This document shows, piece after piece, positions 33,041-41,117 of a stretch of DNA of 64,000 nt. The notes under the pieces are model-generated. The model worked only from the letters and a program-made list of their open reading frames with translations, ran no database searches and had not been told where the DNA came from. Position numbers and translations under genes: made by a program. How positions within the stretch are numbered: position 1 is the first letter of the stretch; each line of letters begins with the position of its first letter. The DNA comes from Actinomadura sp. K4S16 (GTDB lineage Bacteria; Actinomycetota; Actinomycetes; Streptosporangiales; Streptosporangiaceae), in the NCBI RefSeq assembly GCF_008327685.1, contig NZ_BDDE01000015.1, positions 372,001 through 436,000 on the forward strand, given 5' to 3'.

Positions 33041-33451
33041 TTGACCGTCAACCTGCCCGCCACCGCCCGTGAGCTGCTCGACGGGCCGCATGCCGCGATC
33101 CTGGCGACCACGAACCCCGACGGCCGGCCGCAGTCCTCAGTGATCTTCGTCAAGCGCGAGGGCGACACGGTCGTCTTCAGCACGATCAGGGGGCGGCAGA
33201 AGACCCGCAACATGGAGCGCGATCCCCGCATAAGCCTGCTCGTGCTGGCGCACGCGTCCGGCTACGTGGAGATCCGCGGAACGGTGACGATCACCGACGA
33301 CCCCGACAAGGCGCTCCTTCACGAGATGTACGACCGCTACATGGACGGCGCGGCACCGCCGCCCGAACCCGAGGCCGAGCGAGTGGCGGTGCGCATCACC
33401 GCCGACCGGATCCACGTGTGGCCTCCCGAACCCGTCAGTCAGCAGAACTGA
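33041..33451 (+). CDS. PPOX-class F420-dependent (or flavin) oxidoreductase
   Basis: A 136-residue split-barrel protein from TTG 33041, with GGAG seven bases before it. Segments AAILATTNPDGRPQSSVIFV, FSTIRGRQKTRNMERDPRIS and GYVEIRGTVTITDD match the pyridoxamine-phosphate-oxidase-like F420 family (TIGR03618 type). It probably reduces small molecules with F420H2 or F420. It lies 49 bases before the DHFR-like gene, in the same direction. Confidence 0.88.
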   Translation: MTVNLPATARELLDGPHAAILATTNPDGRPQSSVIFVKREGDTVVFSTIRGRQKTRNMERDPRISLLVLAHASGYVEIRGTVTITDDPDKALLHEMYDRYMDGAAPPPEPEAERVAVRITADRIHVWPPEPVSQQN

Positions 33452-33500
33452 CACCCGAGCCGCACCACCATCGGTTCCGCACAATTGGAAAGGACGACAT

Positions 33501-34055
33501 ATGCGCAAGATCGTCGAGTCGACGCTGATGAGCCTCGACGGGGTCGTGGACGACCCCGGATCCTGGGCTCTGGACTACTTCGACGACCAGTTCCTCAAGG
33601 AGGCCTTCGAGCTCCTGCAGGGATGCGACGCCATGCTCATGGGACGCGGCATCTACGAGGACCTGTCCTGGCGGTGGCCGGGGCAGACCGGAGACTTCGC
33701 CGACGCGATCAACGGGATCCGAAAGTACGTGTTCTCCTCGAAGCTCGAACGAGCGGACTGGAACAACTCCGTGATCGTGCGGGGCGACGTGGTCTCCGAG
33801 GTGCGGAAGCTGAAAGAGGAGGGCGGCGGCGACCTGGTCGTCTTCGGCCATGGACAGCTCTCGCACACCCTCCTCGAACACGGCCTCCTCGATCGGCTCC
33901 GCTTCGCGGTTCACCCCGTCGTCGTCGGCCGGCCGCTGGGAGCGGTCCGTAAGAACCCCAAGACGCCGCTGACCTTGGTCGGTACGCATTCCCGTGAGTC
34001 CGGTGTCGTCGTACTGAACTACACCGTCGGGAAGGACGCGGGCAGGGCCTCCTAG
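33501..34055 (+). CDS. Dihydrofolate reductase family protein (RibD C-terminal domain)
   Basis: The 184-residue protein has the DHFR/RibD_C fold: STLMSLDGVVDDPGSW at the start, CDAMLMGRGIYEDLSWRW, and DLVVFGHGQLSHTLLEHGLL with LRFAVHPVVVG. This YwjB/YyaP-like group is not the housekeeping DHFR, and its substrate is unknown. It may be co-transcribed with the upstream PPOX gene and is followed by a strong terminator. Confidence 0.9.
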   Translation: MRKIVESTLMSLDGVVDDPGSWALDYFDDQFLKEAFELLQGCDAMLMGRGIYEDLSWRWPGQTGDFADAINGIRKYVFSSKLERADWNNSVIVRGDVVSEVRKLKEEGGGDLVVFGHGQLSHTLLEHGLLDRLRFAVHPVVVGRPLGAVRKNPKTPLTLVGTHSRESGVVVLNYTVGKDAGRAS

Positions 34056-34173
34056 CGCACACTCACGTGTTCCGATGCCCGGCCCCGAGCGGCCAGCTGG
34101 AGTTCCTGGTCATCGTTCCCGCACGCGCCTGCGGCTTGTAGGTGTCGCGACCGTCAGAACCGCCGCGTTCCCG

Positions 34174-34213
34174 GGCACCCCCCACCTGATCGTGTGAGCA
34201 GGTGGGGGGTGCC
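34174..34213. terminator. Strong bidirectional terminator hairpin
   Basis: GGCACCCCCCACCTG (34174-34188) and CAGGTGGGGGGTGCC (34199-34213) form a perfect 15-bp stem with a 10-base loop between the convergent DHFR-like and sigma factor genes. Confidence 0.9.
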
Positions 34214-34289
34214 GGTCGAGTCGTCACTTCTGGCGGGAAAGGAGCGTGATATCGCCGCGGAAAGCGTCCAGGCCGAGCCAAGTCCACGC

Positions 34290-35318
34290 TCAGTTGCAGG
34301 GGAATACCGGCGGGAAGCCGAACTTCGGCAGCAGTGCGGGTTCACCGAAAAGCGTGATGCGTTCTATGCCGTCAGAGGCGACCGTGAGCACTGCGATGCC
34401 GAACGCGGCGTAGGTCCCGTCGTCGGTTCGCAGATAAGCGGCGGCGGCGGGTTGCCCGTTCGCGCTCGTGGGAAACATGCGCCACGTACCGGGTGGCCCC
34501 ATGACGTCCCCGATATAACGCAGACACGTCTCCAGACCGGAGAACCATGTGCTGTAGCCGGTCATCTCCAGGGCGGCGTCCTTCCGCAGCGCCTGCTCGA
34601 GAGCGGTCAGGTCGCCGTTCTCGAAGGCCGCCATGTATTGATCGAGCAGAGCGCGCGCCTCCGGCTCGGTCGGCTCAGCGACGCCTTCCTGCGCTGTCAC
34701 TTGGGCCATGCCGGAGCGAGCACGCTGAAGCAGGCTCTTCACAGCCGCCACCGAGGTGCCCAGCATGGCGGCCACGTCCGCGGCGGGGAAGTCCAACGCC
34801 TCCGTCAGGATGAACACCGCTCGCTGCCGCGGCGGCAGATGCTGCAGGCCCGCGACGAGGGCCAGCCTGAGCGTCTCCCGCGCGGTCACGATGGCGGCGG
34901 GATCGGCCGGTCCCGCCGTCACCGCCGCGTCCGGAAGGGGCTCAAGCCACATGACGTCGGCTCTCTCCACCGGCGCGATGTGGGGGTCCTCACTCGCAGG
35001 GCCCAGTCCCGACGGCAGAGGGCGGCGGCCGCGTCGCTCGCGGGCTCTGAGGCACACATTGGTTGCGATCTTGTACATCCAGGCACGGAAGGACGACCGG
35101 CCCTCGAACCCGCCGTAGGCCCGCCAAGCGCGCAAGTAGGTCTCCTGCACCAGATCCGCGGCGTCGTCAGCGGAGCCCGTCATGCGGTAGCAGTGGGCCA
35201 GAAGCTCGCGGCGAAATGGCTCCGCGAGCGCGGCGAACTCGTCCTGATCCGTTCTCCGCACTCCCTCCCCCTGCGCATCAACTCTTCCGCTCGTGACCTG
35301 AACCATCGTCCGGCTCAC
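34290..35318 (-). CDS. SigJ/SigG-type sigma factor with SnoaL-like C-terminal domain
   Basis: The 342-residue protein has ECF region 2 (FRRELLAHCYRMTGSADDAA, DLVQETYLRAWRAYGGFEGR) and region 4 (LQHLPPRQRAVFILTEALDF, VAAMLGTSVAAVKSLLQRAR). A SnoaL-like domain fills residues 225-340 (LDQYMAAFENGDLTALEQAL, YSTWFSGLETCLRYIGDVMG). Such sigma factors carry this domain in place of a separate anti-sigma factor. It is a lone gene. Confidence 0.92.
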   Translation of the reverse strand: MSRTMVQVTSGRVDAQGEGVRRTDQDEFAALAEPFRRELLAHCYRMTGSADDAADLVQETYLRAWRAYGGFEGRSSFRAWMYKIATNVCLRARERRGRRPLPSGLGPASEDPHIAPVERADVMWLEPLPDAAVTAGPADPAAIVTARETLRLALVAGLQHLPPRQRAVFILTEALDFPAADVAAMLGTSVAAVKSLLQRARSGMAQVTAQEGVAEPTEPEARALLDQYMAAFENGDLTALEQALRKDAALEMTGYSTWFSGLETCLRYIGDVMGPPGTWRMFPTSANGQPAAAAYLRTDDGTYAAFGIAVLTVASDGIERITLFGEPALLPKFGFPPVFPCN

Positions 35319-35963
35319 CCCGCTGTCTCCTCCTGCAAGCCCCTAAGGCCCTCACCAATGAAGACCCGCGACCGGCCCGAAAGGCATCGCTCATCGCCGC
35401 GGACGACGGACGCAGTTCGTCGGGGACTCACCAGGCGCCCCAGCGGTCACGCCGGCGAGGCCTTCTGGACCAACAAGCCCTCGCCGTTCGCAGGCGAGGA
35501 GGTCAGAGGTTGAGGCGGGTCACGCCGGCGATACGCACGCTCTCACAGTCCGGCCGGATGCGCGGACAGCCAGTCCTGGAGGCGGCGGCGCTGTTCAGCG
35601 GAGCACTCATCGGCCGGAGTGTCACTCCGCGCACGTCCTGAGCCCCGACAGCCACGTGTGCCTCGCGCGCTCTTTGCGCGCTGCCTTCTCGGTATGGACG
35701 CACATGGGTTCGGCGCCCGATCCGTTCTCGACCTGGCGGCTGGTGCCGTGCGTGACTGCAGTAGGACGCCCGCCTGACAATCGCCTTCTCGTCGGGCGCG
35801 CCCCGCGGCAGGGCATTGTGAGCGCGTCGATGTGGGGTGGGGCTGACGTTGGCGCCGTATCGTGCCGGCTGGTGTTGCTCGGTATTGGTGGCGATGAGGC
35901 GCCAAATGATTAGAGGCCGGTCTGGATTTCTCCTGAACCGGCCTCTGACCTTGGGTGTCTCGG
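35319..35963. other. Long intergenic region downstream of tRNA-Ala
   Basis: Six hundred and forty-five bases without a gene I can support. The frames present have biased, shadow-like composition; one minus-strand frame ends with a protein-like tail (AEQRRRLQDWLSAHPAGL at about 35543), which could be a remnant. No integrase or repeated tRNA end was seen. Confidence 0.5.
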
Positions 35964-36037
35964 TGGAGCTGAGGGGATTTGAACCCCTGACCCCCTCGAT
36001 GCGAACGAGGTGCGCTACCGGACTGCGCCACAGCCCC
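35964..36037 (-). tRNA. tRNA-Ala (anticodon CGC)
   Basis: Read on the minus strand, 74 bases fold into a full cloverleaf: acceptor GGGGCTG/CAGCTCC, D arm GCGC...GCGC, anticodon stem CCTCG/CGAGG around TTCGCAT (anticodon CGC, reads GCG), and T arm AGGGG-TTCAAAT-CCCCT. The discriminator is A; the CCA end is not encoded. Confidence 0.95.
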
Positions 36038-36084
36038 GAGGACTCCGTAAGGTTAGCAAACATCGGGGGGTGCTCGCGCACCGG

Positions 36085-36618
36085 TTATTCGCCGACGGCT
36101 CGGCGGTCGTCGGCGTACTGGTCGAAGACCTCGTCGGGGGTGACGAGTTCGATGACCTCGGCGGGTTCGGCGGTCTCGGCGGCGTGGCGGGCCTGCAGGG
36201 CGCGGGCGCGGGCCGCGGCGCGGGCCTGGGCGGCGGCGCGGCGGCGGGCGGCGTCCATGCCGACGGCGACGCGGAGCAGCGCCAGGTGGCCGGCCAGGAG
36301 CAGGACCGGGGGCGCGATGATCCACCAGGGCGCGACGCCGGCGGCGGTGATCGCGACGGAGGTGAACAGGAGCGCGGCGAGGCCGGCGGTGCGGCGGCGG
36401 CGCCGGGCGATGACGGTGGCCCGGCGCACCGGGCGGCGCGGCGCCGGGGTCTCCTCGTCCGGGAGGGTCTCCTCCTCGTCGTCGGCGACGGGCTCGTCGG
36501 GGCGCTTGTGGAGAAGGCGGGAGATCCCCGTCGTCTCGGTGTCGCGGCGCAGCCACATGGGGACCAGGACGACGGCCCAGACGGCGACGATCGCGAGGTA
36601 GAGGACGGCGCTGCTCAT
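36085..36618 (-). CDS. SepX/GlpR-like divisome membrane protein
   Basis: About 177 residues from ATG 36616-36618 (MSSAVLYLAIVAVWAVVLVP). The first helix is followed at once by MWLRRDTET, a cytoplasmic acidic region (PVADDEEETLPDEE), two further helices at about 75-110, and an Ala/Arg-rich helical tail. Topology, sequence start and gene neighbourhood (GNAT, MoeA/Glp, GalU, 5-FCL) match SepX of Streptomyces and GlpR of corynebacteria, membrane proteins that work with FtsZ-binding Glp in cell division. Assignment rests mainly on synteny and the N-terminal motif. Confidence 0.75.
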   Translation of the reverse strand: MSSAVLYLAIVAVWAVVLVPMWLRRDTETTGISRLLHKRPDEPVADDEEETLPDEETPAPRRPVRRATVIARRRRRTAGLAALLFTSVAITAAGVAPWWIIAPPVLLLAGHLALLRVAVGMDAARRRAAAQARAAARARALQARHAAETAEPAEVIELVTPDEVFDQYADDRRAVGE

Positions 36619-36833
36619 CGGCCCCACCGCCCCAGGGCACGCTCGGCAGGCGGGCCGACTTTCGGCGCGCGAACGTGCAATGGGAGCAGGGTCACGCCCC
36701 GCACGGTACGAGGGGCTGTCAGAGGTTGACGAGCATAAGGGGCGGTGTGTCGCGAGATCGATCTCGCCGTTACTCTCCGTTTGCCGGGACTTCTCGAACG
36801 GAGGATTCTTACGGCGGGAAAGTCATGGGCGGC

Positions 36834-37463
36834 TCAGGTGCGCCGGGGAAATGCCTGTTTCCGGTCCGCCAGCCAGCGGGCGCGCAGGCCACCGGGCACG
36901 TCCTCGACGGTGAGGGCGTAGCAGATGTGATCGCGCCAGGCGCCGTCGATGTGCAGATGGCGGCGACGAATTCCCTCTTCGCGGAAACCGAGTTTTTCGA
37001 CGACCCGGCGGCTGGCGGTGTTCTCCGGACGGATATTCGCCTCGAGGCGGTGCAGGCCGACGGTGAAGAAACAGTGGTCGACGGCGAGGGCCACGGCGGT
37101 GGGAATGACGCCGCGTCCGGCGACGCGCTTGTCGACCCAGTAGCCGATCTGCGCGGACCGCGCCGAGCCCCAGACGATCGCGCCGACGGTGAGCTGGCCG
37201 GCGAACTCGTCCTCGTGGGTGACGACCCACGGGAGGGCGAGGCCGTGGCGGGCCTCGCGGCGCATGGTGTGGACCATGCTGATGTACGGGCCGAGGCCGC
37301 TGCGGAACAGCGGCGTCTCGGGGTTGGTGGGCTCCCACGGGCGGAGCCAGTCGGCGTTGCGGACCCGCAGCTCACGCCAGACGGCGGCGTCGCGGTGCCG
37401 CAGCGGGCGCAGCCCGACAGGGCCCTCGGTCAGGGTGACCGGCCATCCCCGCAAACGTTCCAC
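36834..37463 (-). CDS. GNAT N-acetyltransferase, RimJ/RimL type
   Basis: The 209-residue enzyme starts at GTG 37461-37463. It has the GNAT core: GLRPLRHRDAAVWRELR, the acetyl-CoA loop around VAGRGVIPTAVALAV, and LEANIRPENTASRRVVEKLG followed by GFREEGIRRR. RimJ-type members acetylate N-terminal Ala of ribosomal proteins. In actinobacteria this gene is a constant neighbour of MoeA/Glp and the SepX/GlpR gene. Confidence 0.92.
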   Translation of the reverse strand: MERLRGWPVTLTEGPVGLRPLRHRDAAVWRELRVRNADWLRPWEPTNPETPLFRSGLGPYISMVHTMRREARHGLALPWVVTHEDEFAGQLTVGAIVWGSARSAQIGYWVDKRVAGRGVIPTAVALAVDHCFFTVGLHRLEANIRPENTASRRVVEKLGFREEGIRRRHLHIDGAWRDHICYALTVEDVPGGLRARWLADRKQAFPRRT

Positions 37464-37547
37464 GGTTCCATGATTCCCTGGTCGGATGTCTGAACGCCAT
37501 CAATTGTCGCCGAGAAATCGGGCACGCGGGGCGTTCGGGCACGGCCG

Positions 37548-38678
37548 TCACACGCGTCGACCCTGTTTCATCACCCAGGCGATCTTCAGGTCGTCGTCCA
37601 GGACGGCCAGGTCCGCGTCCTTGCCGGGCTCCAGGGAGCCGACGCGGGAGTCGATGCCGAGCGCGCGCGCCGGGGTGAGGGACGCGGCCCCCGCGGCGCG
37701 TTCGATCGGCAGGCCGACGTCGGTGACGGCGCGGCGGAACGCGTCCGCCATGGTGATCGTGCTGCCCGCGATGGACGTCCCGCCCGCGAGGGTGGCGCGG
37801 CCGTCGCGGACCTCGACGTCCATCACGCCGAGGCGGTAGTCGCCGTCGCCCATCCCGGCGGCCGCCATCGCGTCGGTGATGAGCGCGACGCGGGGCGTGG
37901 CGGCGAAGGCGAGGCGGGCCACGGCGGGCTCCACGTGGACGCCGTCGTTGATCAGCTCGACGGTGACCCGGGGGTCGTTCAGGGCGGCGGCGACCGGGCC
38001 GCCCTCGCGGTGGTGCAGCGGGCGCATCGCGTTGAACAGGTGCGTCGCCACGCGGGCGCCCGCGTCGAAGGCGGCCCTGGCGGCCTGGCCGGTGCCGTCG
38101 GTGTGGCCGACGGCCGCGATCACGCCCGCGTCCACCGCCTCCCGGACGAGGTCGAGGGCGCCCGGCAGCTCGGGCGCGAGGGTGATCATGCGGACGTGCC
38201 CGCGGCCGAGGCGGACGAGCCGGCGGAACTCGGCGGGGTCCGGGTCGCGCAGCAGGGCCGGGTCGTGCGCGCCGCAGCGCGAGCGGGCCAGGTAGGGGCC
38301 CTCCAGGTGGACGCCCGCGAGCACGCCGTCGGCGGCGAGGTCGGCCAGGCCCTCGACGGCGCGGGCCAGTTCCTCCTGGTCGCCGGTGACGAGGCTCGCC
38401 ATCGTGGTGGTGGTGCCGTGCGCGAGGTGGAAGGAGGCGGCCCGGTGGGCGTCGTCCGGGTCTCCGAGCTGGTAGGAGGCGCCCGCGCCGCCGTGGACGT
38501 GCATGTCCACGAAGCCGGGCACGACGTACCGCCCGTCGAGGTCGATCACTTCACCGGCGACGGGGGCGCCGGAGACGGTGCCGCGGGAGATGTGGAGGGC
38601 GCCGTCGCGGACGCCGTCCGGCAGGACGATCCGCGCGTTGGTCAAGGTGACGGCGCGGTCGTCGTCCGGCTTCGCCAT
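37548..38678 (-). CDS. nagA: N-acetylglucosamine-6-phosphate deacetylase
   Basis: A 376-residue amidohydrolase from ATG 38676-38678. Motifs: GFVDMHVHGGAGASY (HxH), HLEGPYLA (metal Glu and substrate loop), AVGHTDGT (metal His), HLFNAMRPLHHREGG, and the catalytic Asp in LITDAMAAAG. It converts GlcNAc-6-P to GlcN-6-P for amino-sugar catabolism and cell-wall recycling. A DeoR-type regulator remnant lies divergently next to it, probably its lost local regulator. Confidence 0.95.
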   Translation of the reverse strand: MAKPDDDRAVTLTNARIVLPDGVRDGALHISRGTVSGAPVAGEVIDLDGRYVVPGFVDMHVHGGAGASYQLGDPDDAHRAASFHLAHGTTTTMASLVTGDQEELARAVEGLADLAADGVLAGVHLEGPYLARSRCGAHDPALLRDPDPAEFRRLVRLGRGHVRMITLAPELPGALDLVREAVDAGVIAAVGHTDGTGQAARAAFDAGARVATHLFNAMRPLHHREGGPVAAALNDPRVTVELINDGVHVEPAVARLAFAATPRVALITDAMAAAGMGDGDYRLGVMDVEVRDGRATLAGGTSIAGSTITMADAFRRAVTDVGLPIERAAGAASLTPARALGIDSRVGSLEPGKDADLAVLDDDLKIAWVMKQGRRV

Positions 38679-38712
38679 GGCCCCCCCAATGCGCACATAT
38701 GATCGATACTGA

Positions 38713-38928
38713 TTGTTCCACGGCCGCAACGCTCAGGTAAGCACGGCCGGCATCCCCGTCCGCCCGCGGGAAAGGGCCCGGTGTGAGGACGGCTCCAAGG
38801 TCGGCCACCGCGCGTTCGCCCGCATCCGCGAACCGGAGGAGATCGACGTCCTGGTGACGGACGCGGCGGCTCCCGAGCCGGAGCTGGCCGCCTTCGCCGA
38901 GGCCGGCGTCCGCGTCATCCGCGCCTAG
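38713..38928 (+). pseudogene. C-terminal remnant of a DeoR/GlpR-family regulator
   Basis: The last 45 codons read DGSKVGHRAFARIREPEEID then VLVTDAAAPEPELAAFAEAG, which is the standard C-terminus of DeoR regulators (D..K.G..AFA.I.....D.LVTD). The sugar-phosphate domain and the HTH are missing: upstream there are only about 25 unrelated codons and then the nagA start region. It is a deleted regulator gene beside nagA. Its stop overlaps the mogA end by four bases. Confidence 0.75.
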
Positions 38929-39410
38929 CTCGGCGGGCGGGGGTGGTCGCCGCCGTTGATCTGGTCGACCGCGTGGGGCAGGACCCGGGCCAGGACGGTC
39001 ATGCCGTCGCGGACGCCGCCGGTCGAGCCGGGGAGGTTGACGATGAGGGTGCGGCCCGCGATTCCGGCCAGGCCGCGCGACAGGATCGCGGCGGGGACCT
39101 TGTCGCGGCCCTCCAGGCGGATGGCCTCGGCGATGCCCGGGACCTCCCGCTCGATGACCGCCCGGGTCATCTCGGGGGTCTGGTCGGTCGGGGTGAGGCC
39201 GGTCCCGCCGGTCGTGACGACGACGTCGTAGCCCGCGGCGACCGCGTCGCGCAGGACGCCGGTGACCGGTTCGCCGTCCGGGACGACGACGGGGCCGTCC
39301 ACCTGGCAGCCGAGGTCCTCCAGCATCTCGACCAGCACCGGGCCGGACCTGTCCTCGTAGACGCCCGCCGCGGCGCGGTTCGAGACGGTGACCGCCATCG
39401 CCCTGATCAT
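38925..39410 (-). CDS. moaB: MogA/MoaB family molybdenum cofactor protein
   Basis: A 161-residue protein with the MoCF fold: MAVTVSNRAAAGVYEDRSGP, VVTTGGTGLTPTDQTPEMTR (the MPT-binding TGGTG loop) and NLPGSTGGVRDGM. It adenylates molybdopterin before metal insertion by MoeA. Its ATG overlaps the moaC stop (ATGA), so it is translated with moaC. Confidence 0.93.
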   Translation of the reverse strand: MIRAMAVTVSNRAAAGVYEDRSGPVLVEMLEDLGCQVDGPVVVPDGEPVTGVLRDAVAAGYDVVVTTGGTGLTPTDQTPEMTRAVIEREVPGIAEAIRLEGRDKVPAAILSRGLAGIAGRTLIVNLPGSTGGVRDGMTVLARVLPHAVDQINGGDHPRPPS

Positions 39411-39886
39411 CGGCGCCACACCCCGGTCTTGCCGCCGGTCTTCTCCTCGACGCGGACGTCGGTGATGACGGCGGCGGGGTCGACGGCCTTCACCATGTCG
39501 ACCAGCGCGAGCGCGGCGACGGTGACGGAGGTGAGCGCCTCCATCTCGACGCCGGTGCGGTCGGCGGTGCGGGTGACCGCGGTGATCGCGACGCCCTCGT
39601 CGCGGACGTCGAGGTCGACGGTGACGCCGTGCAGCGCGATCGGGTGGCACAGCGGGACGAGGTCGGGCACCCGCTTCGCGCCCATGATCCCGGCGATGCG
39701 GGCGACGGACACGGCGTCGCCCTTGGGGATGTCGCCGGAGCGCAGGAGGGCGACGCATTCGGGCGACAGCCGGACGAACCCCGTCGCGGTCGCCGTCCGG
39801 TTCGAGACGTCCTTCGACGACACGTCGACCATGCGGGCCGATCCCTTGTCGTCCAGGTGGGTGAACTCCGGACCCGTGGCGCTCAT
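39407..39886 (-). CDS. moaC: Cyclic pyranopterin monophosphate synthase MoaC
   Basis: A 159-residue enzyme of the second half of cPMP formation. Characteristic segments are FTHLDDKGSARMVDVSSKDV, GAKRVPDLVPLCHPIALHGV (catalytic region with LCHP), and GVEMEALTSVTVAALALVDMV with Asp and Lys of the active site in KAVDP. The start overlaps the end of the moeA/glp gene by four bases. MoaA is not in this window. Confidence 0.96.
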   Translation of the reverse strand: MSATGPEFTHLDDKGSARMVDVSSKDVSNRTATATGFVRLSPECVALLRSGDIPKGDAVSVARIAGIMGAKRVPDLVPLCHPIALHGVTVDLDVRDEGVAITAVTRTADRTGVEMEALTSVTVAALALVDMVKAVDPAAVITDVRVEEKTGGKTGVWRR

Positions 39887-41091
39887 GACGGCAACCTCAT
39901 GACCTCGACGTGCGAACCGGCGGGCAGGGCTTCGACGTCCTCGGGGATCTCGATGAGGGCGTTCGCGGACGACAGGGAGCCGAGCTGGTGCGAGCCCTGC
40001 ACGTCGGCCGCCGTGACGGTGTGGAAGCCCCGGGTGGACGACAGCCTGCCCCGGAGGAAGTGGCGGAGCCCCGCGGGCGACTTGACGTCCTCGGCGAGGA
40101 CGGCGCTCACGGTGGGAAGCGGTTCGGGCGGCAGCCCCTGCATGGCGCGTAGGGCGGGACGCACGAAAACCTGGAACGACACGTACGCGCTTACAGGGTT
40201 GCCAGGGAGAGTGAAGACGGGAGTGCCTTCCAGGAGGCCGAACCCCTGCGGCTTGCCGGGACGCATCCGCACCTTGTGGAAGCCCACCGTCCCGGTGCCG
40301 GTGAGCACTTCCTTGACGACGTCCTTGGTGCCCATGGAGACGCCCCCGGTGGTGACGATGGCGTCGGCCCGGACGAGCTGGTCGTGGAGCATCTCAAGGA
40401 CCTTGGCGGGTTCGTCCTGCACGGTGGTCTGCCGGAAGCCCACCCCGCCCGCCTCGACCACGGCGGCGGTGAGCATGAAGCTGTTGGACTCCCAGATCTG
40501 GCCGGGCGCCAGGGACGTGCCGGGCTCGCGCAGCTCGTCGCCCGTGGAGACGACCACGATGCGCGGCTTCGGGCGGACCGTCACCCGGGACCGTCCGACC
40601 GCCGCGAGCATGCCGATCTGCGGGGCCGAGAGCCGGGTGCCGGCCTCGGCGACGACCTGGCCTGCGAGGACGTCCTCGCCCGCCCGGCGGATGTAGTTGC
40701 CCGGCGGGGCCGCGCGCGAGATACGGACGGTGGCGTTGCCGCCGTCCGTCCACTCGACGGGGATGACGGCGTCCGCGCCCGCCGGCAGGGGCGCGCCCGT
40801 CATGATCCGGGCGGTCAGGCCGGGCCGGATCGCCGCCACGCCGGAGTCGCCCGCGACGATGTCGCCGACGACGGGCAGCACGACGGGTTCGGCCTCGGTG
40901 GCCGCGGCGATGTCGGCCGCGACGACGGCGTAGCCGTCCATCGCGGAGTTGTCGAACGGCGGCAGCGGCACCGGCGCGGTCACCGGCTCGGCGAGCACCG
41001 TGCCCTGCGCCTCCAGCAGCGCCAGGTCAAGCGGCGGCAGCGCCGAGACGCTGCCGAGGATCTCCGTCAGATGCTCGTCGACCGTTCGCAT
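39883..41091 (-). CDS. MoeA/gephyrin-like protein (molybdopterin molybdotransferase; Glp in division)
   Basis: The 402-residue protein starts at ATG 41089-41091; GTG 41097 is possible. It has all MoeA domains: PPFDNSAMDGYAV, RIMTGAPLPAGADAVIPVEW, GMLAAVGRSRVTVRPKPRIV, TTGGVSMGTKDVVKE and LPGNPVSAYVSFQVFV. MoeA inserts molybdate into adenylated molybdopterin. In actinobacteria the copy next to galU, rimJ and SepX/GlpR is Glp, an FtsZ-binding gephyrin-like protein. Here moaC and moaB are coupled to it, so it may serve both roles. Confidence 0.93.
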   Translation of the reverse strand: MRTVDEHLTEILGSVSALPPLDLALLEAQGTVLAEPVTAPVPLPPFDNSAMDGYAVVAADIAAATEAEPVVLPVVGDIVAGDSGVAAIRPGLTARIMTGAPLPAGADAVIPVEWTDGGNATVRISRAAPPGNYIRRAGEDVLAGQVVAEAGTRLSAPQIGMLAAVGRSRVTVRPKPRIVVVSTGDELREPGTSLAPGQIWESNSFMLTAAVVEAGGVGFRQTTVQDEPAKVLEMLHDQLVRADAIVTTGGVSMGTKDVVKEVLTGTGTVGFHKVRMRPGKPQGFGLLEGTPVFTLPGNPVSAYVSFQVFVRPALRAMQGLPPEPLPTVSAVLAEDVKSPAGLRHFLRGRLSSTRGFHTVTAADVQGSHQLGSLSSANALIEIPEDVEALPAGSHVEVMRLPS

Positions 41092-41117
41092 TCCCACGGC
41101 CCCAGTCTGACGTGCCG

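Noticed and set aside
35503..35963. An integrated element at tRNA-Ala
   Set aside because: No integrase, no duplicated tRNA end and no sharp GC change were seen in the 645-base gap.
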